From positions 1-64,000 of the forward strand of contig HF991811.1 in NCBI GenBank assembly GCA_000431535.1: a stretch of 64,000 nucleotides of DNA. Reading direction: 5' to 3'. A model generated the notes under the pieces. It saw nothing but the letters and a program-made list of their open reading frames with translations. It made no database searches and was not told the origin of the DNA. The translations under genes were made by a program, and so were the position numbers. The stretch's first letter is position 1. Each line of letters starts with the position of its first letter. Shown here one piece after another: positions 55,425-64,000 of the stretch. The DNA is from Clostridium sp. CAG:678. Lineage in GTDB: Bacteria > Bacillota > Clostridia > Oscillospirales > Acutalibacteraceae.

Positions 55425-58400
55425 ATGATAAAAAACGGTAAGAAATTTATCTCCGCTCTTCTTGCTGTTGTTTTGATAACAACAGTGTTCCCGATAAGCA
55501 CATACGCTGCTGAAACGGAAGATTCAGATGATATTCAGGTTTCAGAAGTTGAAGAATCGCGCGATCTGTATTCTAAAACTTATGAAACATCTCAAGGTAC
55601 TAATGTTGTTATTTCAACAGCCGTACCTATGCACTATGAAGAAGACGGGGAACTTAAGGATATAGACAACACTCTTGTGGAATCGGATGCAGACAATTCC
55701 GTTTTAACCAATACAGCAAATGCATATAATGTTGAGTTGCCTGAAAAATATACAGACGATTCCGAGATTAAACTTAATTATGAAGACAACACCATCAGTT
55801 TCAAACTGCTCAATGATGTAAACTCAAGCAACGGCACCGTAATCAGCAATGATGAAACTGATGTTGATAAAACTGATGCGGAAAGTGTGGCATACGCAGA
55901 AAGTAATATAAATTCTTTGACTTCAGGCATCACTTATGCTGATGTTTTGCCTGACACAGATGTTGAATATAATGTTCAGCCGAATTCACTTAAGGAGAAC
56001 ATTATTCTCAGCGATGTGCCTGATGAAGATTATGCCATTCAGTATGAACTTGATACGGCCGATATGTCCGCTGTTTTGAATGATGACAATTCCATTTCGG
56101 TTGTTGATGATAACAGCAATAAAGTATTCATTATAGCAGCGCCTTATATGGTGGACGCTAACGATAATGTCAGTGAAAGTATAAATGTGTCTTTTGAGGA
56201 AAGTGAAAACGGATATATCCTTACCTATTCTCCGGATTACACATGGCTTACAGATGAGGATACGACTTATCCTGTAAATATTGACCCGACAGTCACGATC
56301 GTAAGCAATAAGGCAAATCAGAATATTGAGGATACATTTGTTACGACTACTACCAAAACAAAGAATAAATCTACAATGACAACTGTAGCGGTTCAGAATT
56401 CATCATCACAAAGTTGGGGATATTATAACATTAAGACTCTCCCCGAACTTCCTGATAACGCTAAGATAACGAATTGCACACTTAATCTGTTTACTACAAC
56501 GGATGTATACGACCCATACAGTCTGGCAATGTATGCACTTCCCGAAGATGCGCAGGTTAATGACGATTATATCTCAAAAGTTAATTGGAATAACAAGATC
56601 GAGCCAACAGATGTGGCTATTGATCTTCAGATAACACCTGAAAATCCAAATCAGATTTACTTTGATATAACCAACTTGGCAAATAAGTGGTATCAAAATA
56701 ATGACCTTAACAGGATCCTTGTTCTTAAAGCTCTTGACGGAACTCTTAAGACAACGATTGCTTCCAGTGAGTATACTATTTATGCAAACAGGACACCGTA
56801 TCTTTCATTGGAATACAATACAGTTGGTGGGCTTGATTCAAACTCTCAGTTTCACATTCAGAATGCCGGCATAGCAGGAACCGCTTATGTAAATGATTAT
56901 ACCGGTAACCTCGTTATAGAGAGAACTGATTTCAGTTCCAACGGTTCTATGGGTGATCTTACATTCTATATGGGCAAAGGAGTAAACACTCCTGAAGGCA
57001 GTTGGCTTGGTGATAATGTTTCCGTTAATTATTATAAAACATTGATGGTTGACAGTGTCAATGACGATTCAGAATATGTACTGACTTATGGTGACGGCAC
57101 TAAAGAGTATATTTCTGATGGCGAAAAATATACTATAGATCATTCTGAAGAAACTTTAATAAATATTTCATACACTCAAGATAGCAGTGTTGTTAATGAG
57201 TCTTATTCATCGGCAGTGATTTCGGAAAACAGCGAAAAAAATATTGAAGATCGCATCTTTGCTCTTGTAGAGAAAAGTACAACAAAAAATGCAAAAGCAA
57301 ATCCTGATGCAAATTCTTCAACTGTTACAGTTACATATGCTGACGATAAAATCACACAAATAGCAGATGAAGTTGGATATACAGAATTTGGTTATGCCGA
57401 TGGTATTATTAATAGTTTGGCAAGTTTTCCTGATTTTGACGATGAAAGTGTAAATAAGCAAGATTGTGAAGGTGTCGGACAGTTAACTTCATACTATACG
57501 GATAATGGCGTTAGTTTATCGATAGATTTAAATGAAGATGATACAGGTTATCCAATACAAAATATAACTTATGACTATGCAAATTCTGGTAATATCACTA
57601 AAATAACTAACCAAACAGATTTATCATATGAATACACTTACAATGACAATGATCAAGTTATTAAAGTTCAGGAATATTCGACTGACAGCACTGCCGGTGA
57701 GTATCTAACATTCAGTTACGGAGCAAATACTACCACTATTTCTGACGGAACAAATACATACACTGAATATTTTGACCTAAGCGGAAAACTTATGTCTGTT
57801 ATTGATCAGGACGGAAACGCAGTATTTGCCCAGTATAACGGTGACCTTATTTCAAAAGTATCTGCCACAAGAAACAGCGCAAGAAATATTGCTGATTTTT
57901 ACGGATTTGAAAGCAATAAAGACAGTTTCTTCAATACGGAAAACGGTTATGTTGGCATTTCATCGGATGCTAAGTTCAACGGAAACTCATCCGTTAAACT
58001 TACAACTCCGGCGCAAGTCAACGCTGTTTATACGAATAAGATAAACGGGCTTGAAAAGAATTCCACATACACAGTTTCAATGTGGCTTAACCAGCCGGCA
58101 TCCGCTAACGCATCGCTGACTCTTACAAACGGAGACTCAAGTGGAATATTTACAACTGCAAATGCGCAGAATGCGGAAGGTTGGCAGCAAGTGTATTGCA
58201 CTATTGATACTGAGGACAGTACATATATAAATGTGTCAGTATCTGTTGATAACAGCACTTCATCAGCAGAAACCGCAATATATATCGATAATATGTATGT
58301 TCAGCAGTCACCCTATCTAACTAATGTTAATCTTCTTAGCAACAGTGATTTTGCTGACTTATTAAATGGCTGGTCAACAAATGCAAATAGTTCCGTTGTT

Positions 58401-61400
58401 TCTGAAGACGCTGTTATTTCAACCGCGGATAATAACAGATTGAAAATTACTGGCGATTTTTCAGCGGAAAATTCTATTTCTCAGACAGTATCTATCACTG
58501 CCTCGGAAGGAACTAAGTATACATACGGCGGCTGGATAAAGGCAGTGAACGCTATACCTGAAAAAGACGGCACAAACAGAAAACTCGGATTTTCCGTATA
58601 TGCTGTTTCCGCTGACGGCAGCAGTCAAGAACTGCTTTCCGAAAATACCTATTCAACATATTATTCAGATTGGCAGTATCTTGAAGACGAGATTACTCTG
58701 CCCGCTGACTTCGGTCACGCAGGAGATACATATTCGGCTCTGAAATTTGTAATTAATTACGATTATCAGATGGGATATGCGCTATTTGACGGCGTTTCAC
58801 TTGCAAAAGATGAATTGTTTACTTCCGAATTTGAATACGATGAAGACGGTAATATGATTGCGATAACCACAGGCGAAACTACAGTGTCGGTTAAAGATTC
58901 AAATGAAGATACAGACCATTCTTTGGCAGAAACTACATACACATATGATGATTACGGCAATATTACCGGTATAACAGAAACAGCTACAGTAGATGATGTA
59001 GCAAGAGATATTGTTTCCAAGTTCGAATACGGCAACAGCGGATCTCTTCTCACCAAAGAACTGACGCCTCTTGGACGCTGGACAACATATGAGTATGACT
59101 ATTTTGCCAATGTAGCAAGAGTAACTGATGCTAACGGTAACACAGTCGACTACGAGTATGACAACTTTAACAATCTCTCTGGCATCATTAGTGAATTCGA
59201 GAATAAATACATTCAATTCAATGACAGAGAGTCTCAGTCACCTGAAGTATATACTATGAAGGTCCAGTATACATATTCCGGCGACAGGTTGGATAAAATT
59301 GAAACCGGCAATATTGAGGATGATGAGTTCGTTCCGTTCAATACTTATGCCTTTGAATATGATAATTGGGGTAATTTGGAAAACATATATATTAATGACA
59401 TGGATGACCCGTATGTTCATTATATATATGATGGAACTGATTATCGTAGAATTAATTCCATCGAATATATTAACGGTCAGGAAATCAATTATGTATATGA
59501 TGATGAAGGCAACATTATATATAAATATGATACTAACAATGCAGACGGTGACACGCTTTCATACAGTTACTACTATTATGACAACGGCACTTGTTACGGC
59601 AAAAAAAATAACATAGCCGGCACAATTGAGTCATATCAGGATGGTTTAACTTCCGTAAAGGATATGGACGGAAATGTTATCCATGTTTACGGCTATGATG
59701 AAGATGGAAATTTACTTGAGCAGATAGGAAATAATTTTGTAAAGATCAGCAAAACCTCTGACGATAGTACATCACAACTTTCATCTACTGTCAACAACAG
59801 TGAAACTGTAATATCAACAGAATATGATGATTTCGGAAGAGTTATTTCGGAAAAGATTCAGGCTGAAGGCACATCGTCATATATTCTCCGGGAATATACA
59901 TATTATGAAAATGAAGAAGAAATGGACGAAGCGATATCCAGTATTAGTAATATTATTACCGGAAATGAATTAGAGGAAATAGACACAGATGTAGACTCTA
60001 CAGATCTTGTAAGGTACTTAACATACTACTCAGTAGATGAAAACGGGAATAAGGAAGTCATCGAAGAATACAGATATCTTTATTATGCCAATGGGAAAAC
60101 TTTGTCATATACGGTATCCCCAGTTTCCGGTGGAGACATATTTGATGTTGAATCCATAGTTTTAAATGCTTGTAATGAAGCCGGAATGGCAATGGGCGGT
60201 ACTGGTACTTTATTTGAATATGATAAATATGGCAATATAATAAAAGTTTACGAAAATTCCGATGAACTTACACCGTATATCGACCTTTCATATGATTCTG
60301 AATCGAATACTGCTTTAAAAAATCTCCTTACCGGTTTTACATTAAGAAATATAAATAACGAGGATTTTGATTTTAATATTTCTTATGATGAATTTGGTAA
60401 TATAAGTAAAGTAGAAACAGAAGATCTTACTAGTGAAATGGCGAACGGGGTTGGAACAATTCGTTTCTCTGGCGTTGATTTGAACTGGTCCAGAGGTTCT
60501 ACTTTAACGAATATTACCGGCAATATAGATATTTCATTAACGGATTTACCATTAGTCTCATATCCAATTTCAGTTGATCTGTTCGACTATAAATATGATG
60601 ATAATAATCTCAGAACAAATAAAACCATCAATTTGTCTTTGGACAGTATACCAACTTCAATTCTTTCCGCGTTAGGAATATCCGAAGAAGAGGCAACTCT
60701 TGCAAAAGCGGATATTGATTATATTTGGAGAGACGGACTGCTTGCCGGCATTAATGTTGACTGCAATGGAACTCTGTTTGATGAAGGAAATGTTACTCAC
60801 GGTAATGGCGGCGGCAAATATAGTATTGTTATTCTCTATGATGAAAATAACAATGCCTATGGTCTGGTCGTAAATAAAACGGAAGACGCAGACGGAAACG
60901 CCGTTAATGAAACGAACACTTTCTATTACATGAAAGATGCAGATAATGTTATAACAGCCATAATTGATGAAAATGGCAAAGAACTTGTTTCATATGGATA
61001 TGACAACAATGGTGCCGTTATGTCTTTGAATAATGCTGATGGATACAGATATCTTATGCTTTTAAATCCTCTTGCATACAAAGATTCGGTATATGATATT
61101 GAGAGTGGCCTGTATTATCTTGAATCCAGGTATTATGAGCCTTATCTCGGCAGATTTATAAGCCCGAATTCGGTATTGGATACTGGTTCTGATTCTGTTA
61201 TGTGCACGAATTTGTATTCATATTGTGAGAATGATCCTGTAAATAATGTTGATCCTTCTACAGGCACCAATACAGTCAATAGTAACATCATTACTAATAA
61301 TGCCGCTGATATAGTTCTTCCATTTAAGCAAGTCGATTCCGATTTGTCAAAATTTTGGAATACGGAAAATATGCTGCCACAACAGAAATACGGAACATAC

Positions 61401-61409
61401 CTTTGGTAA
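55425..61409 (+). CDS. Giant secreted DNRLRE/YD-repeat (RHS-like) protein
   Basis: A 1994-residue secreted protein. Order: signal peptide (FISALLAVVLITTVFPISTY), a region of about 250 residues, a DNRLRE domain near residues 280-465, two jelly-roll carbohydrate-binding-like regions near 822-960 and 968-1132, many YD repeats (for example TTYTYDDYGNITG, FEYDNWGN), and an RHS core near 1890-1915 (GLYYLESRYYEPYLGRFISP). Only about 50 residues follow NDPVNNVDPSTG and no toxin domain is recognisable; no immunity gene follows. The start follows GAGGAG; an in-frame GTG two codons earlier is less likely. It may be an adhesin or a toxin-delivery shell that has lost its cargo. Confidence 0.88.
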   Translation: MIKNGKKFISALLAVVLITTVFPISTYAAETEDSDDIQVSEVEESRDLYSKTYETSQGTNVVISTAVPMHYEEDGELKDIDNTLVESDADNSVLTNTANAYNVELPEKYTDDSEIKLNYEDNTISFKLLNDVNSSNGTVISNDETDVDKTDAESVAYAESNINSLTSGITYADVLPDTDVEYNVQPNSLKENIILSDVPDEDYAIQYELDTADMSAVLNDDNSISVVDDNSNKVFIIAAPYMVDANDNVSESINVSFEESENGYILTYSPDYTWLTDEDTTYPVNIDPTVTIVSNKANQNIEDTFVTTTTKTKNKSTMTTVAVQNSSSQSWGYYNIKTLPELPDNAKITNCTLNLFTTTDVYDPYSLAMYALPEDAQVNDDYISKVNWNNKIEPTDVAIDLQITPENPNQIYFDITNLANKWYQNNDLNRILVLKALDGTLKTTIASSEYTIYANRTPYLSLEYNTVGGLDSNSQFHIQNAGIAGTAYVNDYTGNLVIERTDFSSNGSMGDLTFYMGKGVNTPEGSWLGDNVSVNYYKTLMVDSVNDDSEYVLTYGDGTKEYISDGEKYTIDHSEETLINISYTQDSSVVNESYSSAVISENSEKNIEDRIFALVEKSTTKNAKANPDANSSTVTVTYADDKITQIADEVGYTEFGYADGIINSLASFPDFDDESVNKQDCEGVGQLTSYYTDNGVSLSIDLNEDDTGYPIQNITYDYANSGNITKITNQTDLSYEYTYNDNDQVIKVQEYSTDSTAGEYLTFSYGANTTTISDGTNTYTEYFDLSGKLMSVIDQDGNAVFAQYNGDLISKVSATRNSARNIADFYGFESNKDSFFNTENGYVGISSDAKFNGNSSVKLTTPAQVNAVYTNKINGLEKNSTYTVSMWLNQPASANASLTLTNGDSSGIFTTANAQNAEGWQQVYCTIDTEDSTYINVSVSVDNSTSSAETAIYIDNMYVQQSPYLTNVNLLSNSDFADLLNGWSTNANSSVVSEDAVISTADNNRLKITGDFSAENSISQTVSITASEGTKYTYGGWIKAVNAIPEKDGTNRKLGFSVYAVSADGSSQELLSENTYSTYYSDWQYLEDEITLPADFGHAGDTYSALKFVINYDYQMGYALFDGVSLAKDELFTSEFEYDEDGNMIAITTGETTVSVKDSNEDTDHSLAETTYTYDDYGNITGITETATVDDVARDIVSKFEYGNSGSLLTKELTPLGRWTTYEYDYFANVARVTDANGNTVDYEYDNFNNLSGIISEFENKYIQFNDRESQSPEVYTMKVQYTYSGDRLDKIETGNIEDDEFVPFNTYAFEYDNWGNLENIYINDMDDPYVHYIYDGTDYRRINSIEYINGQEINYVYDDEGNIIYKYDTNNADGDTLSYSYYYYDNGTCYGKKNNIAGTIESYQDGLTSVKDMDGNVIHVYGYDEDGNLLEQIGNNFVKISKTSDDSTSQLSSTVNNSETVISTEYDDFGRVISEKIQAEGTSSYILREYTYYENEEEMDEAISSISNIITGNELEEIDTDVDSTDLVRYLTYYSVDENGNKEVIEEYRYLYYANGKTLSYTVSPVSGGDIFDVESIVLNACNEAGMAMGGTGTLFEYDKYGNIIKVYENSDELTPYIDLSYDSESNTALKNLLTGFTLRNINNEDFDFNISYDEFGNISKVETEDLTSEMANGVGTIRFSGVDLNWSRGSTLTNITGNIDISLTDLPLVSYPISVDLFDYKYDDNNLRTNKTINLSLDSIPTSILSALGISEEEATLAKADIDYIWRDGLLAGINVDCNGTLFDEGNVTHGNGGGKYSIVILYDENNNAYGLVVNKTEDADGNAVNETNTFYYMKDADNVITAIIDENGKELVSYGYDNNGAVMSLNNADGYRYLMLLNPLAYKDSVYDIESGLYYLESRYYEPYLGRFISPNSVLDTGSDSVMCTNLYSYCENDPVNNVDPSTGTNTVNSNIITNNAADIVLPFKQVDSDLSKFWNTENMLPQQKYGTYLW

Positions 61410-61462
61410 CTGTTAAAAAACGATTTTATAATTAAAAACTGATTTTGAAAGGAGTGTTGTTT

Positions 61463-64000
61463 GTGAAAAAAGTCATTTCACTAATATTGTCCATATGCGT
61501 GGTAATAGCGGGCCTGCCGATAACGGTATACGCCGCAAGCAGCACTCCTGAGATCTCGCTTGACGAGTTTTCGGCGCAACTGAACGCTTTAACAGAAGAA
61601 TATGACAGCGAATATATACCTGAGATCACAATAGAGGACGGCAGTGCGTTCTGCCATGTCGGCGGCGAGGCAGTGCCGCTCTCTGTTGAGGACGAAGAGA
61701 CCGCTACTGTTACAGAAGATGATTTTGAAATACCCGTTGACGGCTTAGCGGAATACGAAATTATACCCGAAGAAGAACAGAGCATATCAACTTTTTCCGC
61801 TAATGATCTATCCTCAGATACACTCAATAAGGAATCAGCCGAAGACCTCGGCTTTGAAGTGGATATTGATGATGATACCGTAACGCTTTCCCAGCCCTAC
61901 CAAACGCAAAGACTTATCGTTAAATCAAAGTACGATATTGACCCGCTTGATTCCGTTGCCATAGTTGAGGGATATGACGATCTGCACATCGTTCAGTTTG
62001 ACAGCGAGGAAAGTGCAAAGGCGGCGCAGGAATATTACGAAAAACAAAACCGCATAGAATATGCGGAACCCGACCTTGTAGTTTCCGCCGCAGAATATGA
62101 CGAGGTGGAAACAACTGCCGCGGATGAAAATATGGGTATCAACTACGGCAACCACCTTTCCTGGGGCAGTGAGGCAATTGGCGTTGATGATTACATCGAC
62201 TATCTGCCGTCTGTTGATCAACTGCCTGAGATCGTTGTTGGAATCATTGATACGGGAATAGATTACGACCACGAGTTCCTGAAAGACAGAGTCATTCGCT
62301 CTAACTACAATATCAGTTCTTCAGGCAATGAAAACGATGAAAATGATGACAAAGGCCACGGTTCTCATGTTGCCGGCATAGTTGTAGATAATACTACCTC
62401 AAATGTTAAAGTTAAAGGATATAAGGTTCTTAACAGTGAAGGTGTTGGAATCATAAGTAATGCAGCAATTGCAGTTGAATACGCGGTTGCTGATGGCGTA
62501 AATGTTATCAATATGAGTTTAAGCGGCAAAGGTACGAGTCGAGCAATGGAAAGTGCTGTTGAGTTAGCCGTAGATGAAGGAATATCTGTTTGTGTTGCCG
62601 CCGGCAATAAGGGTAAGCCTGCTGAAGACTATTGCCCTGCCGGAATTGAGAGTTGCATAACCGTTATGGCATTAGGAAAATCCGGTGATAATTATACTTT
62701 GCCTTACTGGACCAACTGGGGCAGCCTTGTAGATCTGGCGGCACCGGGTGTTTCCATATATAGCACATATATGGATAATGGATATGAAACTTTAAGCGGA
62801 ACATCAATGGCCTGTCCGTTTGTTGCTGCAGCAGCCGCAATGCTTCTTTCACGAGATCCTAACTTAAATAGTGAAGAAGTTTGTACCACATTAGAAGATA
62901 ATGCAATCGTTCTAAAAGACAAATATGATACTTATCAATTTCTTTATATTGGCACAATAACAGAATACAACCAGGATAGAACGACTCCGCCTGAATTCAC
63001 GGTAGAAAGCGGCAGATATTCAGACAGTGTAACGATAGAGATCGTGTGCAGCGATCCAAACGCCGAAATATATTATACACTTGACGGTTCAAGGGCATCA
63101 AAAGTAACAGGTATTCTTTATACAGGGCCTATCGTTATAGACAAGGTAACAAGAGTACACGCCTGTGCTTATTCCGGCGATAAACTGAAGAGTCTGCAGG
63201 TGGTTGCGGACTATTATATAACCGTAACCGACCCGGAGGAAAACTTTATTATAGACACAAACGGTATCATAACGGACTACAACGGTAACAATAACTACCT
63301 CACTATTCCCGACACTATAGGTGGAATTGCCGTGACGGGAATAGGAAGAAATGTATTCTACGCTTCCGATATAGCAATGGTAAAATTTCCAGATACATTA
63401 ACCTATATAGGACCATGGGCGTTTTATAACTGTCAATCACTTACTGCCGTTTACTGTGAAAACATGAAAGTTGTTGATGACTGGGCATTCAGATTATGCG
63501 TTAATCTTGATACAGTGGATATCTCTCAGGTGGAAGAACTTGGTGAATATGGATTTGGTAACTGCAGTAGTCTGCCCTCGGTATATAATGACAAATTAAA
63601 GAGAATCGAAAAAGGTGGATTTGCCAATTTGACATTTACAATTGGAATTGACCTGCCGAATGTTACATATGTAGGTAATATGGGACTTACCGGTCTTCAT
63701 AATGCAGAATATATTAATCTGCCAAAAGTTGAAGAATTGAGCACAAGTGCTCTTTCTCATGCGTTTGTGGTTGAGGAACTTTATTTCCCCGAACTTACCA
63801 CAATGACAGGACACTTACATTTTGCTCAGACGCATAAATTAAAAAATTTTTATGCGCCTAAACTAACCATACTAACGGAAAAGGCTTTTTCGGATTCCTA
63901 TATTGAATACCTTGACTTGCCGAGTGTTGAATATATTGAAACCGAAGCATTTTTCAATTGCAGAACAAAAGTGATTAAGTTAGAAAGTGTATCTGAAGTC
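61463..64000 (+). CDS. Secreted subtilase with BspA-like LRR region (3' end off window)
   Basis: An open frame of at least 846 codons with no stop before the window end. GTG start with AAAGGAG 8 bp upstream. Signal peptide (VKKVISLILSICVVIAGLPI), a propeptide-like region with an I9-type stretch, then an S8 catalytic domain: Asp263 in GIIDTGIDYDHEF, His299 in KGHGSHVAGIV, Asn in CVAAGNKG, Ser448 in LSGTSMACPF. A chitobiase/beta-hexosaminidase-type C-terminal repeat follows (AEIYYTLDG), then BspA-like LRR_5 repeats (AFYNCQSLTAVYCENMK, LGEYGFGNCSSL) to the edge. It would be a surface or secreted protease. Confidence 0.9.
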   Translation, partial: MKKVISLILSICVVIAGLPITVYAASSTPEISLDEFSAQLNALTEEYDSEYIPEITIEDGSAFCHVGGEAVPLSVEDEETATVTEDDFEIPVDGLAEYEIIPEEEQSISTFSANDLSSDTLNKESAEDLGFEVDIDDDTVTLSQPYQTQRLIVKSKYDIDPLDSVAIVEGYDDLHIVQFDSEESAKAAQEYYEKQNRIEYAEPDLVVSAAEYDEVETTAADENMGINYGNHLSWGSEAIGVDDYIDYLPSVDQLPEIVVGIIDTGIDYDHEFLKDRVIRSNYNISSSGNENDENDDKGHGSHVAGIVVDNTTSNVKVKGYKVLNSEGVGIISNAAIAVEYAVADGVNVINMSLSGKGTSRAMESAVELAVDEGISVCVAAGNKGKPAEDYCPAGIESCITVMALGKSGDNYTLPYWTNWGSLVDLAAPGVSIYSTYMDNGYETLSGTSMACPFVAAAAAMLLSRDPNLNSEEVCTTLEDNAIVLKDKYDTYQFLYIGTITEYNQDRTTPPEFTVESGRYSDSVTIEIVCSDPNAEIYYTLDGSRASKVTGILYTGPIVIDKVTRVHACAYSGDKLKSLQVVADYYITVTDPEENFIIDTNGIITDYNGNNNYLTIPDTIGGIAVTGIGRNVFYASDIAMVKFPDTLTYIGPWAFYNCQSLTAVYCENMKVVDDWAFRLCVNLDTVDISQVEELGEYGFGNCSSLPSVYNDKLKRIEKGGFANLTFTIGIDLPNVTYVGNMGLTGLHNAEYINLPKVEELSTSALSHAFVVEELYFPELTTMTGHLHFAQTHKLKNFYAPKLTILTEKAFSDSYIEYLDLPSVEYIETEAFFNCRTKVIKLESVSEV

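Overview
The window looks like chromosomal DNA from a strictly anaerobic, low-GC-Gram-positive Clostridia member, most likely a gut Oscillospirales/Ruminococcaceae-type organism. This is inferred from an oxygen-sensitive class III ribonucleotide reductase (nrdD/nrdG), a split two-subunit transketolase, ThiT and BioY vitamin uptake proteins under Firmicutes-type control (TPP riboswitch, BirA operator), the GGGtGRT gene pair, a class B-type sortase with an SPDTG substrate, LCP and GtrA proteins, and BspA-like leucine-rich repeats. No 16S gene or other species-level marker is present.

Layout. 0.1-3.2 kb: GPH-type sugar symporter, short-chain dehydrogenase, bioY. 3.4-5.6 kb: two-component system. 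5.65-7.04 kb: an AT-rich cassette of an XRE repressor and two divergent unknown genes. 7.1-14.7 kb, all on the minus strand: an ABC importer of the ABC_sub_bind (TrpXYZ-like) family, DAHP synthase, an HMGL-like aldolase, and serA/serC. The importer and the aldolase share a tandem 16-bp-period operator-like element. 15-19.7 kb: a hypothetical gene, DUF1934-argS and a radical SAM enzyme. 19.7-22.2 kb: a CehA-type metallohydrolase with a small partner, and a PI-PLC-fold enzyme. 22.6-25.1 kb: an XRE repressor with three operators, an orphan PqqD, and the NifU-like/GGGtGRT pair. 25.2-27.5 kb: a cytosolic GH5 enzyme and riboswitch-controlled thiT. 27.9-30.7 kb: nrdD/nrdG. 30.8-38.5 kb, minus strand: a five-gene membrane/HAD/MBL operon, transketolase, LCP, sortase and its likely substrate. 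38.6-42.2 kb: a heterodimeric ABC exporter. 42.4-48.5 kb: rsmA and envelope or unknown proteins.

A tRNA-Arg(ACG) at 48.63 kb marks the left edge of an integrated element. A tyrosine integrase and an excisionase follow, and the DNA becomes visibly AT-rich. The element carries a complete agr-type peptide quorum-sensing locus: agrD (49 codons, easily missed) and agrB leftward, and an XRE regulator, a LytTR response regulator and a GHKL kinase rightward. Beyond it lie a small lipoprotein, a 1994-residue secreted DNRLRE/YD-repeat (RHS-like) protein, and a secreted subtilase fused to BspA-like repeats that runs off the window end. The most interesting hypothesis here is that this element encodes a peptide-sensing module controlling its own very large secreted adhesin or protease cargo. 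The sequence shows the parts and their order; control of the cargo by AgrA is inference.

No CRISPR array, insertion sequence, rRNA or replication origin was seen.
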